Positions 28,157 to 36,113 of a stretch of 64,000 bases of DNA are shown one piece after another (within the stretch, counting starts at the first letter, position 1; the number at the start of each line of letters is the position of its first letter). The translations under genes and the position numbers were made by a program. The DNA is from Chloroflexota bacterium. Its GTDB lineage: Bacteria > Chloroflexota > Anaerolineae > Aggregatilineales > J027. Location: the NCBI GenBank assembly GCA_016234595.1, contig JACRBG010000001.1, positions 136,810 to 200,809 of the forward strand, given 5' to 3'. Below the pieces are notes generated by a model that worked only from the letters and a program-made list of their open reading frames with translations, made no database searches and had not been told where the DNA came from.

Positions 28157-28702
28157 ATGCAAACTGTAAAAATGGTTATCACTGGCCCTTTTAGTTCGGG
28201 CAAAACTGAATTTATCAAATCCATCAGCGAGATCGAGGTTGTCTCGACGGAAAGCCCTATCGCTAAAGATTCGGCGGAAGCATTGGAAAAAGCCAATACA
28301 ACCGTGGCGATGGACTTTGGTCGTATCACCGTAGACGACGATTTAGTCCTCTATCTGTTTGGTACCCCCGGTCAACGCCGTTTCGACTTTATGTGGGAAA
28401 TTTTGGCTGAAGGCATGTTGGGTTTTGTGGTGATGGTAGATAGCTCTAAGCCCGAAACCTTCCGCGAAGCCCGCAGCATTCTGGAAACCTTCCGCGCCTA
28501 TGCTCCTACACCCTATGTGGTAGCAGCAAATAAGCAAGACCACCCCGACGCATGGAAACCAGAAGACCTACGCATCGCCCTGCGCATTGAGGACGAAAAT
28601 GTGAAATTGCTTTCCTGTGTTGCCAAAGACAAGGAAAGTGTCAAAGAAGTCCTTTTGGAACTGCTCTATTCAATCCTAGAAGAGATGGACGCGCCAAAAT
28701 AA
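28157..28702 (+). CDS. Small Ras-like GTPase (MglA/CvnD type)
   Basis: This 181-residue single-domain GTPase has P-loop GPFSSGKT at 10-17, a switch II 'FGTPGQRRF' at 68-76 (the Gly-Gln of small GTPases is present), base-recognition ANKQD at 124-128 and 'LSCVAKD' near 154-160. It has no lipid anchor or membrane helix. The sequence style, including 'TTVAMDFGRI' in switch I, matches the prokaryotic small GTPases of streptomycete conservons and MglA relatives, which act as molecular switches with roadblock or DUF4388 partners. A DUF4388 gene is directly upstream; no roadblock-domain gene is in the window. What it controls is unknown. Confidence 0.92.
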   Translation: MQTVKMVITGPFSSGKTEFIKSISEIEVVSTESPIAKDSAEALEKANTTVAMDFGRITVDDDLVLYLFGTPGQRRFDFMWEILAEGMLGFVVMVDSSKPETFREARSILETFRAYAPTPYVVAANKQDHPDAWKPEDLRIALRIEDENVKLLSCVAKDKESVKEVLLELLYSILEEMDAPK

Positions 28703-28763
28703 TTCATTGGTGTAGGGGCAGACACATAAACAATTTATTTTTTAACTCGCTAGGATTATTGCT

Positions 28764-29579
28764 GTGCCACTATTGGTAACTGAAGCGCCTAATCCCGGTA
28801 TTATTCACTACGAAACCTATGGCCGAGGTCGTCCTGTTTTATTCTTACATGGATGGCTTGGCTCATGGGCCTTGTGGCGACCGACCATTGAAGCATTGGG
28901 TCAAGAATATAAGACTTATTCGATTGACTTTTGGGGTTTTGGTGAAAGCCGAGGGTCGGGTGATAATTCCGCCAACCTTCAAACTTTTAAAGTCGAGAGT
29001 TTTGTGGAGATGGTCAACCAATTTATGGAAAAATTGGGCATCCCCAAAGCCGCTATCGTCGGTCATAGCATGGGCGGAACGGTCTCACTTAACACTGGCA
29101 TCAAATATCCCGATAAAGTCGTTAAGGCCTGTTGTATTGGCTCACCCATTAACGGCAACTCATTAAATTTGCTGCTGAAGCTCTCCGGTGTACCTGCCTT
29201 TGCCTTCATTGTGTGGCGTTTCCCCCCGCTATTGCGCATGTTCTTGCGACTCTACAGCCGCTTTATGGCAAAAGATGGCAAGAAAATGGCAGCTATGATT
29301 AATCAAGATGTGTCGCAGGTGACAATGGAATCGTTCTTCCAAAGCATTGGCACATTGCGCGAAACCAATCTCACCGACCAACTGAGCAAAATCACCATGC
29401 CCACCATGGGGATTTATGGCAAGCGGGACATCATTGTAAACCCGAACCAACGTCACTTGCTGGCAAAAGGTGTCCCCCATGCCAAAGTGGTCTACATCGA
29501 GGACGCGGGGCATTTTCCCATGTTGGATACGCCTGAACTCTTCTTAGAGACGCTGCGCAATTTCCTAAAAACCAAATAG
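28764..29579 (+). CDS. Alpha/beta hydrolase
   Basis: This 271-residue hydrolase starts with GTG (AGGA about nine bases upstream). The oxyanion 'LHGWLGS' is at 28-34, nucleophile elbow GHSMGG at 100-105 (Ser102), acid Asp222 in 'YGKRDIIV', and His250 in 'DAGHFPML', so the catalytic triad is complete. A lid region around 130-190 is hydrophobic and may sit on the membrane surface or bind a lipid-like substrate. It follows the small GTPase gene by 61 bases on the same strand and may be in its operon. Esterase, lipase or haloperoxidase-like activities are all possible. Confidence 0.9.
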   Translation: MPLLVTEAPNPGIIHYETYGRGRPVLFLHGWLGSWALWRPTIEALGQEYKTYSIDFWGFGESRGSGDNSANLQTFKVESFVEMVNQFMEKLGIPKAAIVGHSMGGTVSLNTGIKYPDKVVKACCIGSPINGNSLNLLLKLSGVPAFAFIVWRFPPLLRMFLRLYSRFMAKDGKKMAAMINQDVSQVTMESFFQSIGTLRETNLTDQLSKITMPTMGIYGKRDIIVNPNQRHLLAKGVPHAKVVYIEDAGHFPMLDTPELFLETLRNFLKTK

Positions 29580-29620
29580 GTGTTATTGGTGACCTACCCG
29601 TTTTCACAAAGGGGATACCT

Positions 29621-30337
29621 ATGACAGAGCTACTCTATCAATTAGATGCGTATTTACGCGAATTTGAGGGGGTGGTCACGGCCATAGACCCTGAAACGGG
29701 TGGGATTTTTCTCGATAGGACAGCCTTTTATCCCGGTGGGGGTGGTCAACAACCTGATGCGGGAATGTTGACGGCTGGCGACATGCACTATGTCGTCACC
29801 CAAGCCAAGAAAAATGGCGACGCTGTTTTGCATTTGATTGAAGGTGCGTCTCACCCCGGCATCGGTACAACTCTCAAGGGCCTTTTGGATTGGGAGCGCC
29901 GCTACGCTGCCATGCGTACCCACACCGCCATGCACATTCTATGTGGGGTCATCTGGCACAAATTTGGTGTCAGCGTGACGGGTGGCAATATGGAGTTGCT
30001 CAAAGGGCGCATGGATTTTGAATTTGGCGAACTGACCCGTGACACCATTGCCGAAATTGAAACCGACATCAATGCCGAAATAGCCGCCGCCCGTCCTATC
30101 CGAGTCGCCATTCTGCCCCGTGACGAAGCCTTTCAGATCCCTGACCTGATTCGCACCAAGATCAACCTGCTCCCGCCACAAATTCAGCAAGTACGGACAG
30201 TTGAAATCGTGGGGTTAGATTTGCAGGCCGATGGGGGTACCCATGTCCACAACACTTCTGAGGTAGGGCATATCCGCATCGCAGATTATCAAAGCAAGGG
30301 CAAAGCCAACAAGCGGTTGTATATTGAAGTGAGCTAG
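29621..30337 (+). CDS. Alanyl-tRNA editing protein, AlaX type
   Basis: It is a stand-alone editing domain that removes Ser or Gly wrongly attached to tRNA-Ala. The 238-residue protein has the N-terminal AlaRS-like beta barrel ('TAFYPGGGGQQPDAGML') and the tRNA_SAD domain. The metal motif HxxxH is His101 and His105 ('HTAMH'). The second half of the zinc site, usually CxxxH, reads DGGTH at 204-208, so Asp replaces Cys. I believe some AlaX subfamilies carry this ADGGTHV form, but could not check. AAGGGGA sits seven bases before the ATG. It lies in a run of same-strand genes with no obvious link to translation apart from itself. Confidence 0.9.
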   Translation: MTELLYQLDAYLREFEGVVTAIDPETGGIFLDRTAFYPGGGGQQPDAGMLTAGDMHYVVTQAKKNGDAVLHLIEGASHPGIGTTLKGLLDWERRYAAMRTHTAMHILCGVIWHKFGVSVTGGNMELLKGRMDFEFGELTRDTIAEIETDINAEIAAARPIRVAILPRDEAFQIPDLIRTKINLLPPQIQQVRTVEIVGLDLQADGGTHVHNTSEVGHIRIADYQSKGKANKRLYIEVS

Positions 30338-30354
30338 ACATCAAGGGAAATTTT

Positions 30355-30828
30355 ATGGAAATTCGCAAGGCTGGCCCCGATGATTATGCCCCAATTATTG
30401 CTGTCATAAATGATTGGTGGGGTGGCCGCCACATGAGTGATATGCTGCCCAAACTATTTTTTGTGCATTTTCAAGACACCAGCTTTGTGATGACCGAAAA
30501 TAATCAAATCGTCGGCTTCCTAATCGGTTTCCTCTCCCAAACTTTTGATAACGAAGCCTATATCCATTTTGTGGGTGTCCATCCCGATTTTAGGAAACAT
30601 GGCGTCGGTAAACAACTTTATGAGCATTTCTTCGCAGCGGCACGCCAGCATAACCGCCATATCGTGCGCTGTGTCACCTCCCCCATCAATCACCAATCCA
30701 TTGCTTTTCATACCAAAATGGGATTTGTAGCTGAACCGGGGACGCTGGTTAATGAGACAGGTACACCCGCCTCACCCAATTATGATGGGGCTGGAGAACA
30801 TCGTGTGCGATTTGTCAAGGAAATTTAG
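30355..30828 (+). CDS. GNAT-family N-acetyltransferase
   Basis: A 157-residue single GNAT domain. Motif A is 'IHFVGVHPDFRKHGVGKQLYEHFF' (about 75-98), with the acetyl-CoA-binding RxxGxG/A shape reading RKHGVG. Motif B follows with 'INHQSIAFHTKMGFV'. The start has AGGGA nine bases upstream and lies 17 bases after the AlaX stop, so it is probably co-transcribed with it. The acceptor substrate cannot be predicted. Confidence 0.9.
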   Translation: MEIRKAGPDDYAPIIAVINDWWGGRHMSDMLPKLFFVHFQDTSFVMTENNQIVGFLIGFLSQTFDNEAYIHFVGVHPDFRKHGVGKQLYEHFFAAARQHNRHIVRCVTSPINHQSIAFHTKMGFVAEPGTLVNETGTPASPNYDGAGEHRVRFVKEI

Positions 30829-30840
30829 TTGAAAATTCCC

Positions 30841-30868
30841 TAGACACCCCGCTAAGGCGTCCTATAAT
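30841..30868 (+). promoter_or_regulatory. Sigma-70-type promoter for pcm
   Basis: TAGACA (30841-30846), 16 bases, TATAAT (30863-30868), about 47 bases before the pcm ATG. The first hexamer differs from consensus at one position. Confidence 0.65.
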
Positions 30869-30914
30869 AGTCCCAGAAAGTATCAACAAGCTATCAGCGA
30901 TTGGGACTCATGCT

Positions 30915-31571
30915 ATGCTGACCGACCAAGATTTTGCCCTCGAACGCGAGCATATGGTACGGGAACAACTGATTGACCGCAATATCAGTGACCCGCGAGT
31001 ATTAGATGCGATGCGCCGCGTTCCCCGACATGCCTTCGTTCCCGATAACCTCCAGTTCGCTGCCTACCGTGACCGTCCCCTCCCCATTGGACATGAACAA
31101 ACCATTTCCCAGCCCTATATCGTAGCGTTGATGCTTGAATTGCTTCAATTAAGCGGGCATGAAATTATCTTGGAAGTTGGCACAGGGTCAGGCTATCAAA
31201 CAGCGTTACTGGCGGAGCTAGGGGCCTATGTCCATTCGATTGAACGTAATCTTGACCTTGCCGAAAAAGCGGGCGAAAGATTAGCCGATTTGGGCTATCA
31301 CAACGTTGAAGTGTTACCGGGGGATGGCAGTCAAGGCTTGCCCGATATGGCCCCGTTTGATGCAATTATCGTCAGTGCGTCTTCCCCATCAATTCCCGGC
31401 CCACTGCGTGCCCAGATGCGCGATAACGGACGGATGGCACTCCCCGTTGGTACGATGGAAAGCCAATATTTAGAGCGGGTGTGGCGGACGGGCGACACGT
31501 GGCATATTGAGCGATTGATTCCTGTGGTTTTTGTACCACTTTTTGGGCGCTACGGCTTTACTGGGCGCTAA
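30915..31571 (+). CDS. pcm: Protein-L-isoaspartate O-methyltransferase
   Basis: It methylates isoaspartyl residues in aged proteins so that they can be repaired. The 218-residue protein has the family's 'RVPRHAFVP' near 35-43, the substrate loop 'TISQPYIV' at 63-70, SAM motif I EVGTGSG at 87-93, 'VLPGDGSQGLPDMAPFDAIIV' for motifs II and post-I, and a C-terminal 'LIPVVFVPL'. The length is normal for the family. A promoter lies directly upstream and a strong terminator 24 bases downstream, so it appears to be a single-gene unit. Confidence 0.95.
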   Translation: MLTDQDFALEREHMVREQLIDRNISDPRVLDAMRRVPRHAFVPDNLQFAAYRDRPLPIGHEQTISQPYIVALMLELLQLSGHEIILEVGTGSGYQTALLAELGAYVHSIERNLDLAEKAGERLADLGYHNVEVLPGDGSQGLPDMAPFDAIIVSASSPSIPGPLRAQMRDNGRMALPVGTMESQYLERVWRTGDTWHIERLIPVVFVPLFGRYGFTGR

Positions 31572-31594
31572 ATCCACCGTTTAAACAGTAATAC

Positions 31595-31637
31595 AAAGAG
31601 GCGATCTGATGAAAAATCTACAGGTCGCCTCTTTTTT
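31595..31637 (+). terminator. Rho-independent terminator after pcm
   Basis: AAAGAGGCGATCTG pairs with CAGGTCGCCTCTTT (14 pairs, one G-U) around a 12-base loop, with a run of six T from 31632, partly within the 3' arm. It lies between convergent pcm and aceA and may also work in the minus direction, where the tail is TTTGTATT. Confidence 0.88.
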
Positions 31638-31646
31638 GATTGGTTA

Positions 31647-32930
31647 TCAGTGCATTTCAAATTGAGCCAATTCAGTTGATCCCACTAAAGCTGCGGTGGA
31701 AGCCACCCCATTAGTAATCGTCAGCAACACTTGATCAAAATACCCTGTGCCAGATTCGCGCTGATGGCGTGTTGCGGAATAGCCTTGCTGTTCGGCAGCG
31801 AATTCTTGCTGCTGCAATTCCACATAGGCACTCATACCAGACTGAGCATAACGTTGAGCCAAATTGAAAGTGTGATAATTCAGAGAGTGCCAACCTGCCA
31901 ATGTGATGAATTGGAATTTGTAACCCATCTCACCTAATTCACGTTGGAAGCGCAGGATGGTGATGTCATCCAGATGGCGTTTCCAATTGAACGATGGAGA
32001 GCAGTTATAAGCCAGCATCTTATCGGGATAGACGGCATGAATAGCTTCGGCAAACTGGCGGGCTTCATCCAGATTGGGAGTCGAGGTTTCGCACCAAATC
32101 AGATCGGCATAGGGGGCATAAGCCAAGCCACGCGCAATGGCGGATTCAATGCCCTGACGCAGGACAAAATAACCTTCAGGGGTGCGTTCTCCCGTCACAA
32201 ACTGCTGATCATATGGGTCAATATCGCTGGTAAGCAGGGTCGCGCTGTTGGCGTCCGTTCGGGCGATAAGAACCGTTGACACATCCAACACATCGGCACC
32301 CAAACGTGCGGCTGTCAGCGTACGGATAAATTGGGAAGTTGGAATTAACACCTTGCCCCCCAAATGACCACATTTTTTCTCAGCAGCCAATTGGTCTTCA
32401 AAATGAACGCCTGCCGCCCCCGCCTCGATCATAGATTTCATGAGTTCAAAAGCATGGAGAGGGCCACCAAAACCCGCCTCAGCATCCGCTACGATTGGGG
32501 CATACCAATAGGTGCTGTCATCACCCTCCGCTTGATGAATTTGGTCGGCTCGCATCAAAGCGTTATTGAGGCGTTTGATCAAGCTGGGCACACTATTGGA
32601 TGGATAAAGGCTTTGGTCTGGATAGGTTTGCCCTGCTAAATTGGCATCGGCGGCAACCTGCCAACCACTGAGATAAATCGCTTTCAAGCCAGCCCGTACC
32701 ATCTGAACAGCTTGTGCCCCGGTCATCGCGCCCAACGTATTGATATAGTCTTCCTGTTGTAGCAACGACCAAAGTCGATCAGCCCCCACCTGTGCTAACG
32801 TGTGTTTAACCAAAATAGAAGCACGCAGACGAAGCACATCACGGGCGCTATAGGGGCGTTGAATACCCTGCCAACACGGGTTGGTTTGCCATTCACGTTC
32901 TAGCTGCTGGTGGGTGGTATTTTTGGGCAT
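31647..32930 (-). CDS. aceA: Isocitrate lyase
   Basis: It cleaves isocitrate to succinate and glyoxylate, the first step of the glyoxylate shunt. I chose the ATG at 32930 (427 residues, normal for bacterial enzymes) because AGAGGA lies six bases upstream; the frame is open to 33014 without conservation. The catalytic loop KKCGH is at 185-189 (Cys187), preceded by the metal-site '[10 protein letters not shown]' and 'GVHFEDQ'. '[10 protein letters not shown]' and '[12 protein letters not shown]' are also family features. Malate synthase, its partner, is encoded 30 kb away at 62043, so the shunt is complete but not an operon. Confidence 0.96.
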   Translation of the reverse strand: MPKNTTHQQLEREWQTNPCWQGIQRPYSARDVLRLRASILVKHTLAQVGADRLWSLLQQEDYINTLGAMTGAQAVQMVRAGLKAIYLSGWQVAADANLAGQTYPDQSLYPSNSVPSLIKRLNNALMRADQIHQAEGDDSTYWYAPIVADAEAGFGGPLHAFELMKSMIEAGAAGVHFEDQLAAEKKCGHLGGKVLIPTSQFIRTLTAARLGADVLDVSTVLIARTDANSATLLTSDIDPYDQQFVTGERTPEGYFVLRQGIESAIARGLAYAPYADLIWCETSTPNLDEARQFAEAIHAVYPDKMLAYNCSPSFNWKRHLDDITILRFQRELGEMGYKFQFITLAGWHSLNYHTFNLAQRYAQSGMSAYVELQQQEFAAEQQGYSATRHQRESGTGYFDQVLLTITNGVASTAALVGSTELAQFEMH

Positions 32931-33165
32931 ATGGTCCTCTGAATAATATGAATTTGGAGTATCTAGCTCTTTTGTGAATAATAGTACAAAGCTTGGAGGT
33001 TGTTTTAAACGCATCTTTCGATAGTTTTATAGCGGTAAATGAGTAGAGGTGGGTAGGGTGACAACAGGCCGCCACCCACCCGATTGTGTGGGATTTCAAA
33101 TATAGCAAATTTGAAGTTGTAGTTTCGCTTAAAATATTTAAGTAGAGTTGTGTGAGGTCACTTTG

Positions 33166-33867
33166 ATGCCCCCCAAGAATGAACTAGCATCGCGACGTAT
33201 CCTTTCGGTGACGGAAGAAGAATTGAGCCGCATCGTCTTAGATATTCACGATGGGCCAGTCCAAAACCTTTTTGCAGCCCTATCCTTGCTCACCCGTCTG
33301 CAAAATGGCATTTCCCATCTTTCCTTTGAACAACTACAATCAGCAGGTGTTGGTGAATTGATTCCAATTGTGGGGCAAGTCGAAAAATTGATCGAAAGTT
33401 CCCTGCATGAGATCAAATTCTTTTTGGGAACTTTTCGCCCACCAGAATTCCACCGCCGATCATTGGCTTCCATTGTGGAAGGGTTGGTTTTTCAGCATGA
33501 GGAATGGACGGGCAGCACGGTTGAATTAAATATTTCGACCCTGCCCGACAATATTGCCCTACCTATTAAAATCGCGCTCTATCGGATTTTGCAGGAGGCG
33601 CTATCCAATGGATTTCGTCATGCTGAAGTAGATCGTCAGTGGGTAAAATTGTGGGGTGAAGACGAGATGATTTGCCTTGAGGTCGTGGATCAGGGCAAGG
33701 GGTTCGAGCCACCACCCCTAGAAGGGCCAGCCGCCACCGAACTAGAAGCCCATATTGGATTACGTGGAATGCGTGACCGTGTGGCCTTGCTGGATGGTGA
33801 ATTTCAACTGGCTAGTAGTCCCGGTAAAGGAACCCGTATTTTGGTAAAGATGCCCGCTTATGTCTGA
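33166..33867 (+). CDS. Soluble NarL-type sensor histidine kinase
   Basis: I chose the ATG at 33166 (233 residues; GAGG eight bases upstream) over a GTG at 33148. The dimerisation/phospho-acceptor helix is HisKA_3 type, 'IVLDIHDGPVQNLF' with His28. The ATPase domain shows an N box 'LQEALSNGFRHA', G1 'VVDQGKGFEPP' and G2 'HIGLRGMRDRVALLDG'. There is no membrane segment and almost nothing before the His helix, so the signal must come from a partner protein or the cytoplasm. It overlaps the response regulator by eight bases, a clear cognate pair, and heads a four-gene regulatory unit. Confidence 0.93.
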   Translation: MPPKNELASRRILSVTEEELSRIVLDIHDGPVQNLFAALSLLTRLQNGISHLSFEQLQSAGVGELIPIVGQVEKLIESSLHEIKFFLGTFRPPEFHRRSLASIVEGLVFQHEEWTGSTVELNISTLPDNIALPIKIALYRILQEALSNGFRHAEVDRQWVKLWGEDEMICLEVVDQGKGFEPPPLEGPAATELEAHIGLRGMRDRVALLDGEFQLASSPGKGTRILVKMPAYV

Positions 33868-34498
33868 AAAGATTAGACTTATTCTCGCCGATGACCATGC
33901 CCTTGTTTTACAAGGACTCACCACCCTGCTTGAGCAAATCCCCGACATGGAAGTGGTCGCAACCGCCCATAATGGGGATGAGCTCCTGAACCTCTTGGAA
34001 CACCACCAAGTTGATGTAGTAGTCATGGATTTGCAGATGCCCTATCATGGCTTGACCGCCCTGACAGAAATTCGGCGGCGTGGTATGGCGGTGCATGTGC
34101 TAGTCTTGACGGCGTTTGGAGATGGGGATAGTATTCGCTCGGCTTTAGAATTAGAGGCCGAGGGGTTTGCTCTCAAAACGGAATCCCCCACCCAAACAAT
34201 CGAGGCGATTCGGCAAGTGGCCCAGGGGCGATTGGTCTTTCCACGAGCGGCCCAACGCTGGTTGGCGGTCCAACAAAAACCCCAAATTCAAGCCGCCATA
34301 TTGCTTTCACCCCGTGAGCTAGATGTTTTGAAACAAGTGGCGCGAGGGCTGACCAATCCAGAGATTGCAGGGCAGCTTAATGTCAGCGAAAATACGGTGC
34401 GGTTTCATTTGAAGAATATCTTTGAAAAACTGGGTGTGACCAACCGCACTGAAGCCGCTGCGTGGTATTTTCAACAGGGTGGTTCAGCCGAATTATAA
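33860..34498 (+). CDS. NarL/LuxR-family response regulator
   Basis: The 212-residue protein has a receiver domain with acidic Asp11/Asp12, phospho-acceptor Asp57 ('VVVMDLQMP') and the strand-5 Lys in 'FALKTESP'. A LuxR-type DNA-binding domain follows ('LSPRELDVLKQVARGLTNPEIAGQLNVSENTVRFHLKNIFEKLGV', about 148-195). It is the partner of the overlapping kinase. The sigma-factor gene starts 12 bases after its stop, so it may control that sigma factor or act alongside it. Confidence 0.95.
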   Translation: MSEKIRLILADDHALVLQGLTTLLEQIPDMEVVATAHNGDELLNLLEHHQVDVVVMDLQMPYHGLTALTEIRRRGMAVHVLVLTAFGDGDSIRSALELEAEGFALKTESPTQTIEAIRQVAQGRLVFPRAAQRWLAVQQKPQIQAAILLSPRELDVLKQVARGLTNPEIAGQLNVSENTVRFHLKNIFEKLGVTNRTEAAAWYFQQGGSAEL

Positions 34499-34510
34499 TG
34501 GGGGTAATCC

Positions 34511-35146
34511 ATGTTAACGGTTGAGGACGCAGGCATCATTCAAGGGCTTCGACGTGGCGACGAAAGCGTCTTTGTATCACTATTTAATCAATATCAAAAT
34601 TCACTGCTCCGTTTGGCGCTCATATATGCCACTGACCAGCGCATTGCCGAGGAAGTAGTTCAAGAGACATGGTTAGCAGTCTTAAAAGGCATTCATCGTT
34701 TTGAGGGACGTTCGGCCTTAAAAACGTGGATTTATAGCATCCTCATCAATCGGGCTAAAACAGTGGCCCAACGTGAAGGACGTCACAGCGATTTGGCCCT
34801 GTCATTAGACGAGCAAGCCGATCTAGATGAATCCACTGTTGCTGTAGATCGTTTTCGACCAGATGAAGATCCTCAATATCCCCATCATTGGCTTTCTGGC
34901 CCTCAAGATTGGGGTGAGTTACCCGAAGAAAAATTATTGTCGGATGAAACTCGCCGCGTCATATTTATGGCAATTGAGGGTTTATCCCCGAACCAGCGCG
35001 AGGTGATAACCTTACGGGATATTGAAATGTTGTCCTCCGAAGAGGCCTGTAACATCTTAGGAATCAGCGAGTCTAATCAGCGGGTGCTACTACATCGAGC
35101 GCGAGGCAGGGTACGACAAGCCTTGGAACAGTATTTTGGCGAATAG
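34511..35146 (+). CDS. ECF-type RNA polymerase sigma factor
   Basis: The 211-residue sigma factor has region 2 (about 15-85: 'AEEVVQETWLAVLKGIHRF', then 'ALKTWIYSILINRA') and region 4 (about 155-205: 'LSPNQREVITLRDIEMLSSEEACNILGISESNQRVLLHRAR'). The linker between them, about 60 residues and rich in Asp, Glu and Pro, is longer than usual. It has no region 1 or 3. GGGGTAA precedes the ATG closely. The stop overlaps the reading frame of the zinc anti-sigma gene, the normal arrangement for a factor held inactive by its neighbour. Confidence 0.94.
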   Translation: MLTVEDAGIIQGLRRGDESVFVSLFNQYQNSLLRLALIYATDQRIAEEVVQETWLAVLKGIHRFEGRSALKTWIYSILINRAKTVAQREGRHSDLALSLDEQADLDESTVAVDRFRPDEDPQYPHHWLSGPQDWGELPEEKLLSDETRRVIFMAIEGLSPNQREVITLRDIEMLSSEEACNILGISESNQRVLLHRARGRVRQALEQYFGE

Positions 35147-35156
35147 AGTGACGGGC

Positions 35157-35417
35157 ATGAATAACGAATTATCTTGTCAAGAATTGGTGGAACTAGTCAC
35201 CGACTATTTGGAAGGTGCATTGTCTGAGATGGACAAGGAGCGTTTTGAGGCCCACGTCTCGGTGTGTTATGACTGTCATAGCTATTTCGATCAGATGCGC
35301 CATACCATCCGCTTGATAGGCCGCCTCTCCGAGTCCGCCCTCAACCCCACCGTCAAAGATGAACTATTGAGCCTGTTCCGCGATTGGAAAAAAGAACTCC
35401 CACCCGCCGACGAATAA
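35157..35417 (+). CDS. Zinc-finger (ZAS) anti-sigma factor, soluble
   Basis: I chose the ATG at 35157 (86 residues); an upstream TTG lies inside the sigma gene. The ZAS motif His33-x3-Cys37-x2-Cys40 ('HVSVCYDC') follows the typical 'CQELVELVTDYLEGALSEMD' helix. No membrane segment exists, so it is a cytoplasmic anti-sigma factor, perhaps redox sensitive through the zinc site as in RsrA-type proteins. It directly follows its ECF partner and ends six bases before the convergent kdpE stop. Confidence 0.9.
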   Translation: MNNELSCQELVELVTDYLEGALSEMDKERFEAHVSVCYDCHSYFDQMRHTIRLIGRLSESALNPTVKDELLSLFRDWKKELPPADE

Positions 35418-35423
35418 GCTTAA

Positions 35424-36113
35424 TCAATCCTCAACCGCAAAGCGATAACCCACCCCCGGTTCGGTCAAGAAGAGCTTGGGCAAGGCCGGGTCAGCCTCCA
35501 ACTTTTGGCGCAGTTGGGCAAAATAGACCCTCAAATAATGAGTCTCTTCTATATATTCTGGCCCCCACACCTCACGTAAAATTTGCCGATGGGTCAACAC
35601 TTTGCCCGAATGCTGAATCATCAAACGCAATAAGGCATACTCCGTTGGCGTAAGTTTAATGGGTTCGCCTTTGACTGTGACGAGTCGTTTTGAAAAATCC
35701 ACCTTTAAATCGCCCATTGTAAAAATCGCATTTTCATTTGGCGGGCGGGTGTGGCGTTGGGCCACTCGCATCCGGGCCATTAATTCGGCTACGCTAAAGG
35801 GTTTGGTTAGGTAATCATCCGCACCAGCATCCAACGCCGCAATCTTAGCTTGGTCACTGTCGCGCACCGACAAAATAATGACGGGCGTTTGAGTCCATTC
35901 ACGCAGACGCCGCAGCACCTCTAACCCTTCCAAATCAGGCAAGCCCAGATCTAAAATAATCAAATCTGGGCGCAGTTGGGCCGCTTTGACCAGCGCATCA
36001 TTGCCAGTATCTGTATCATGGACTCGATAGCCATGCGCTTCGAGACTGATTTTCAAAAACCGCCGAATTTGTAGTTCATCGTCCACTACCAGAATATGCT
36101 GGCCTTCATTCAT
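35424..36113 (-). CDS. kdpE: KdpE response regulator
   Basis: This 229-residue OmpR-family regulator turns on the high-affinity potassium pump genes when potassium is scarce. It has an acidic pocket 'VVDDE' near 9-13, phospho-acceptor Asp55 ('ILDLGLPD'), the strand-5 Lys in 'DYLTKPF' and a C-terminal winged helix ('LTPTEYALLRLMIQHSGKVLTHRQILREVWG'). Its ATG overlaps the stop of kdpD by four bases. Confidence 0.96.
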   Translation of the reverse strand: MNEGQHILVVDDELQIRRFLKISLEAHGYRVHDTDTGNDALVKAAQLRPDLIILDLGLPDLEGLEVLRRLREWTQTPVIILSVRDSDQAKIAALDAGADDYLTKPFSVAELMARMRVAQRHTRPPNENAIFTMGDLKVDFSKRLVTVKGEPIKLTPTEYALLRLMIQHSGKVLTHRQILREVWGPEYIEETHYLRVYFAQLRQKLEADPALPKLFLTEPGVGYRFAVED

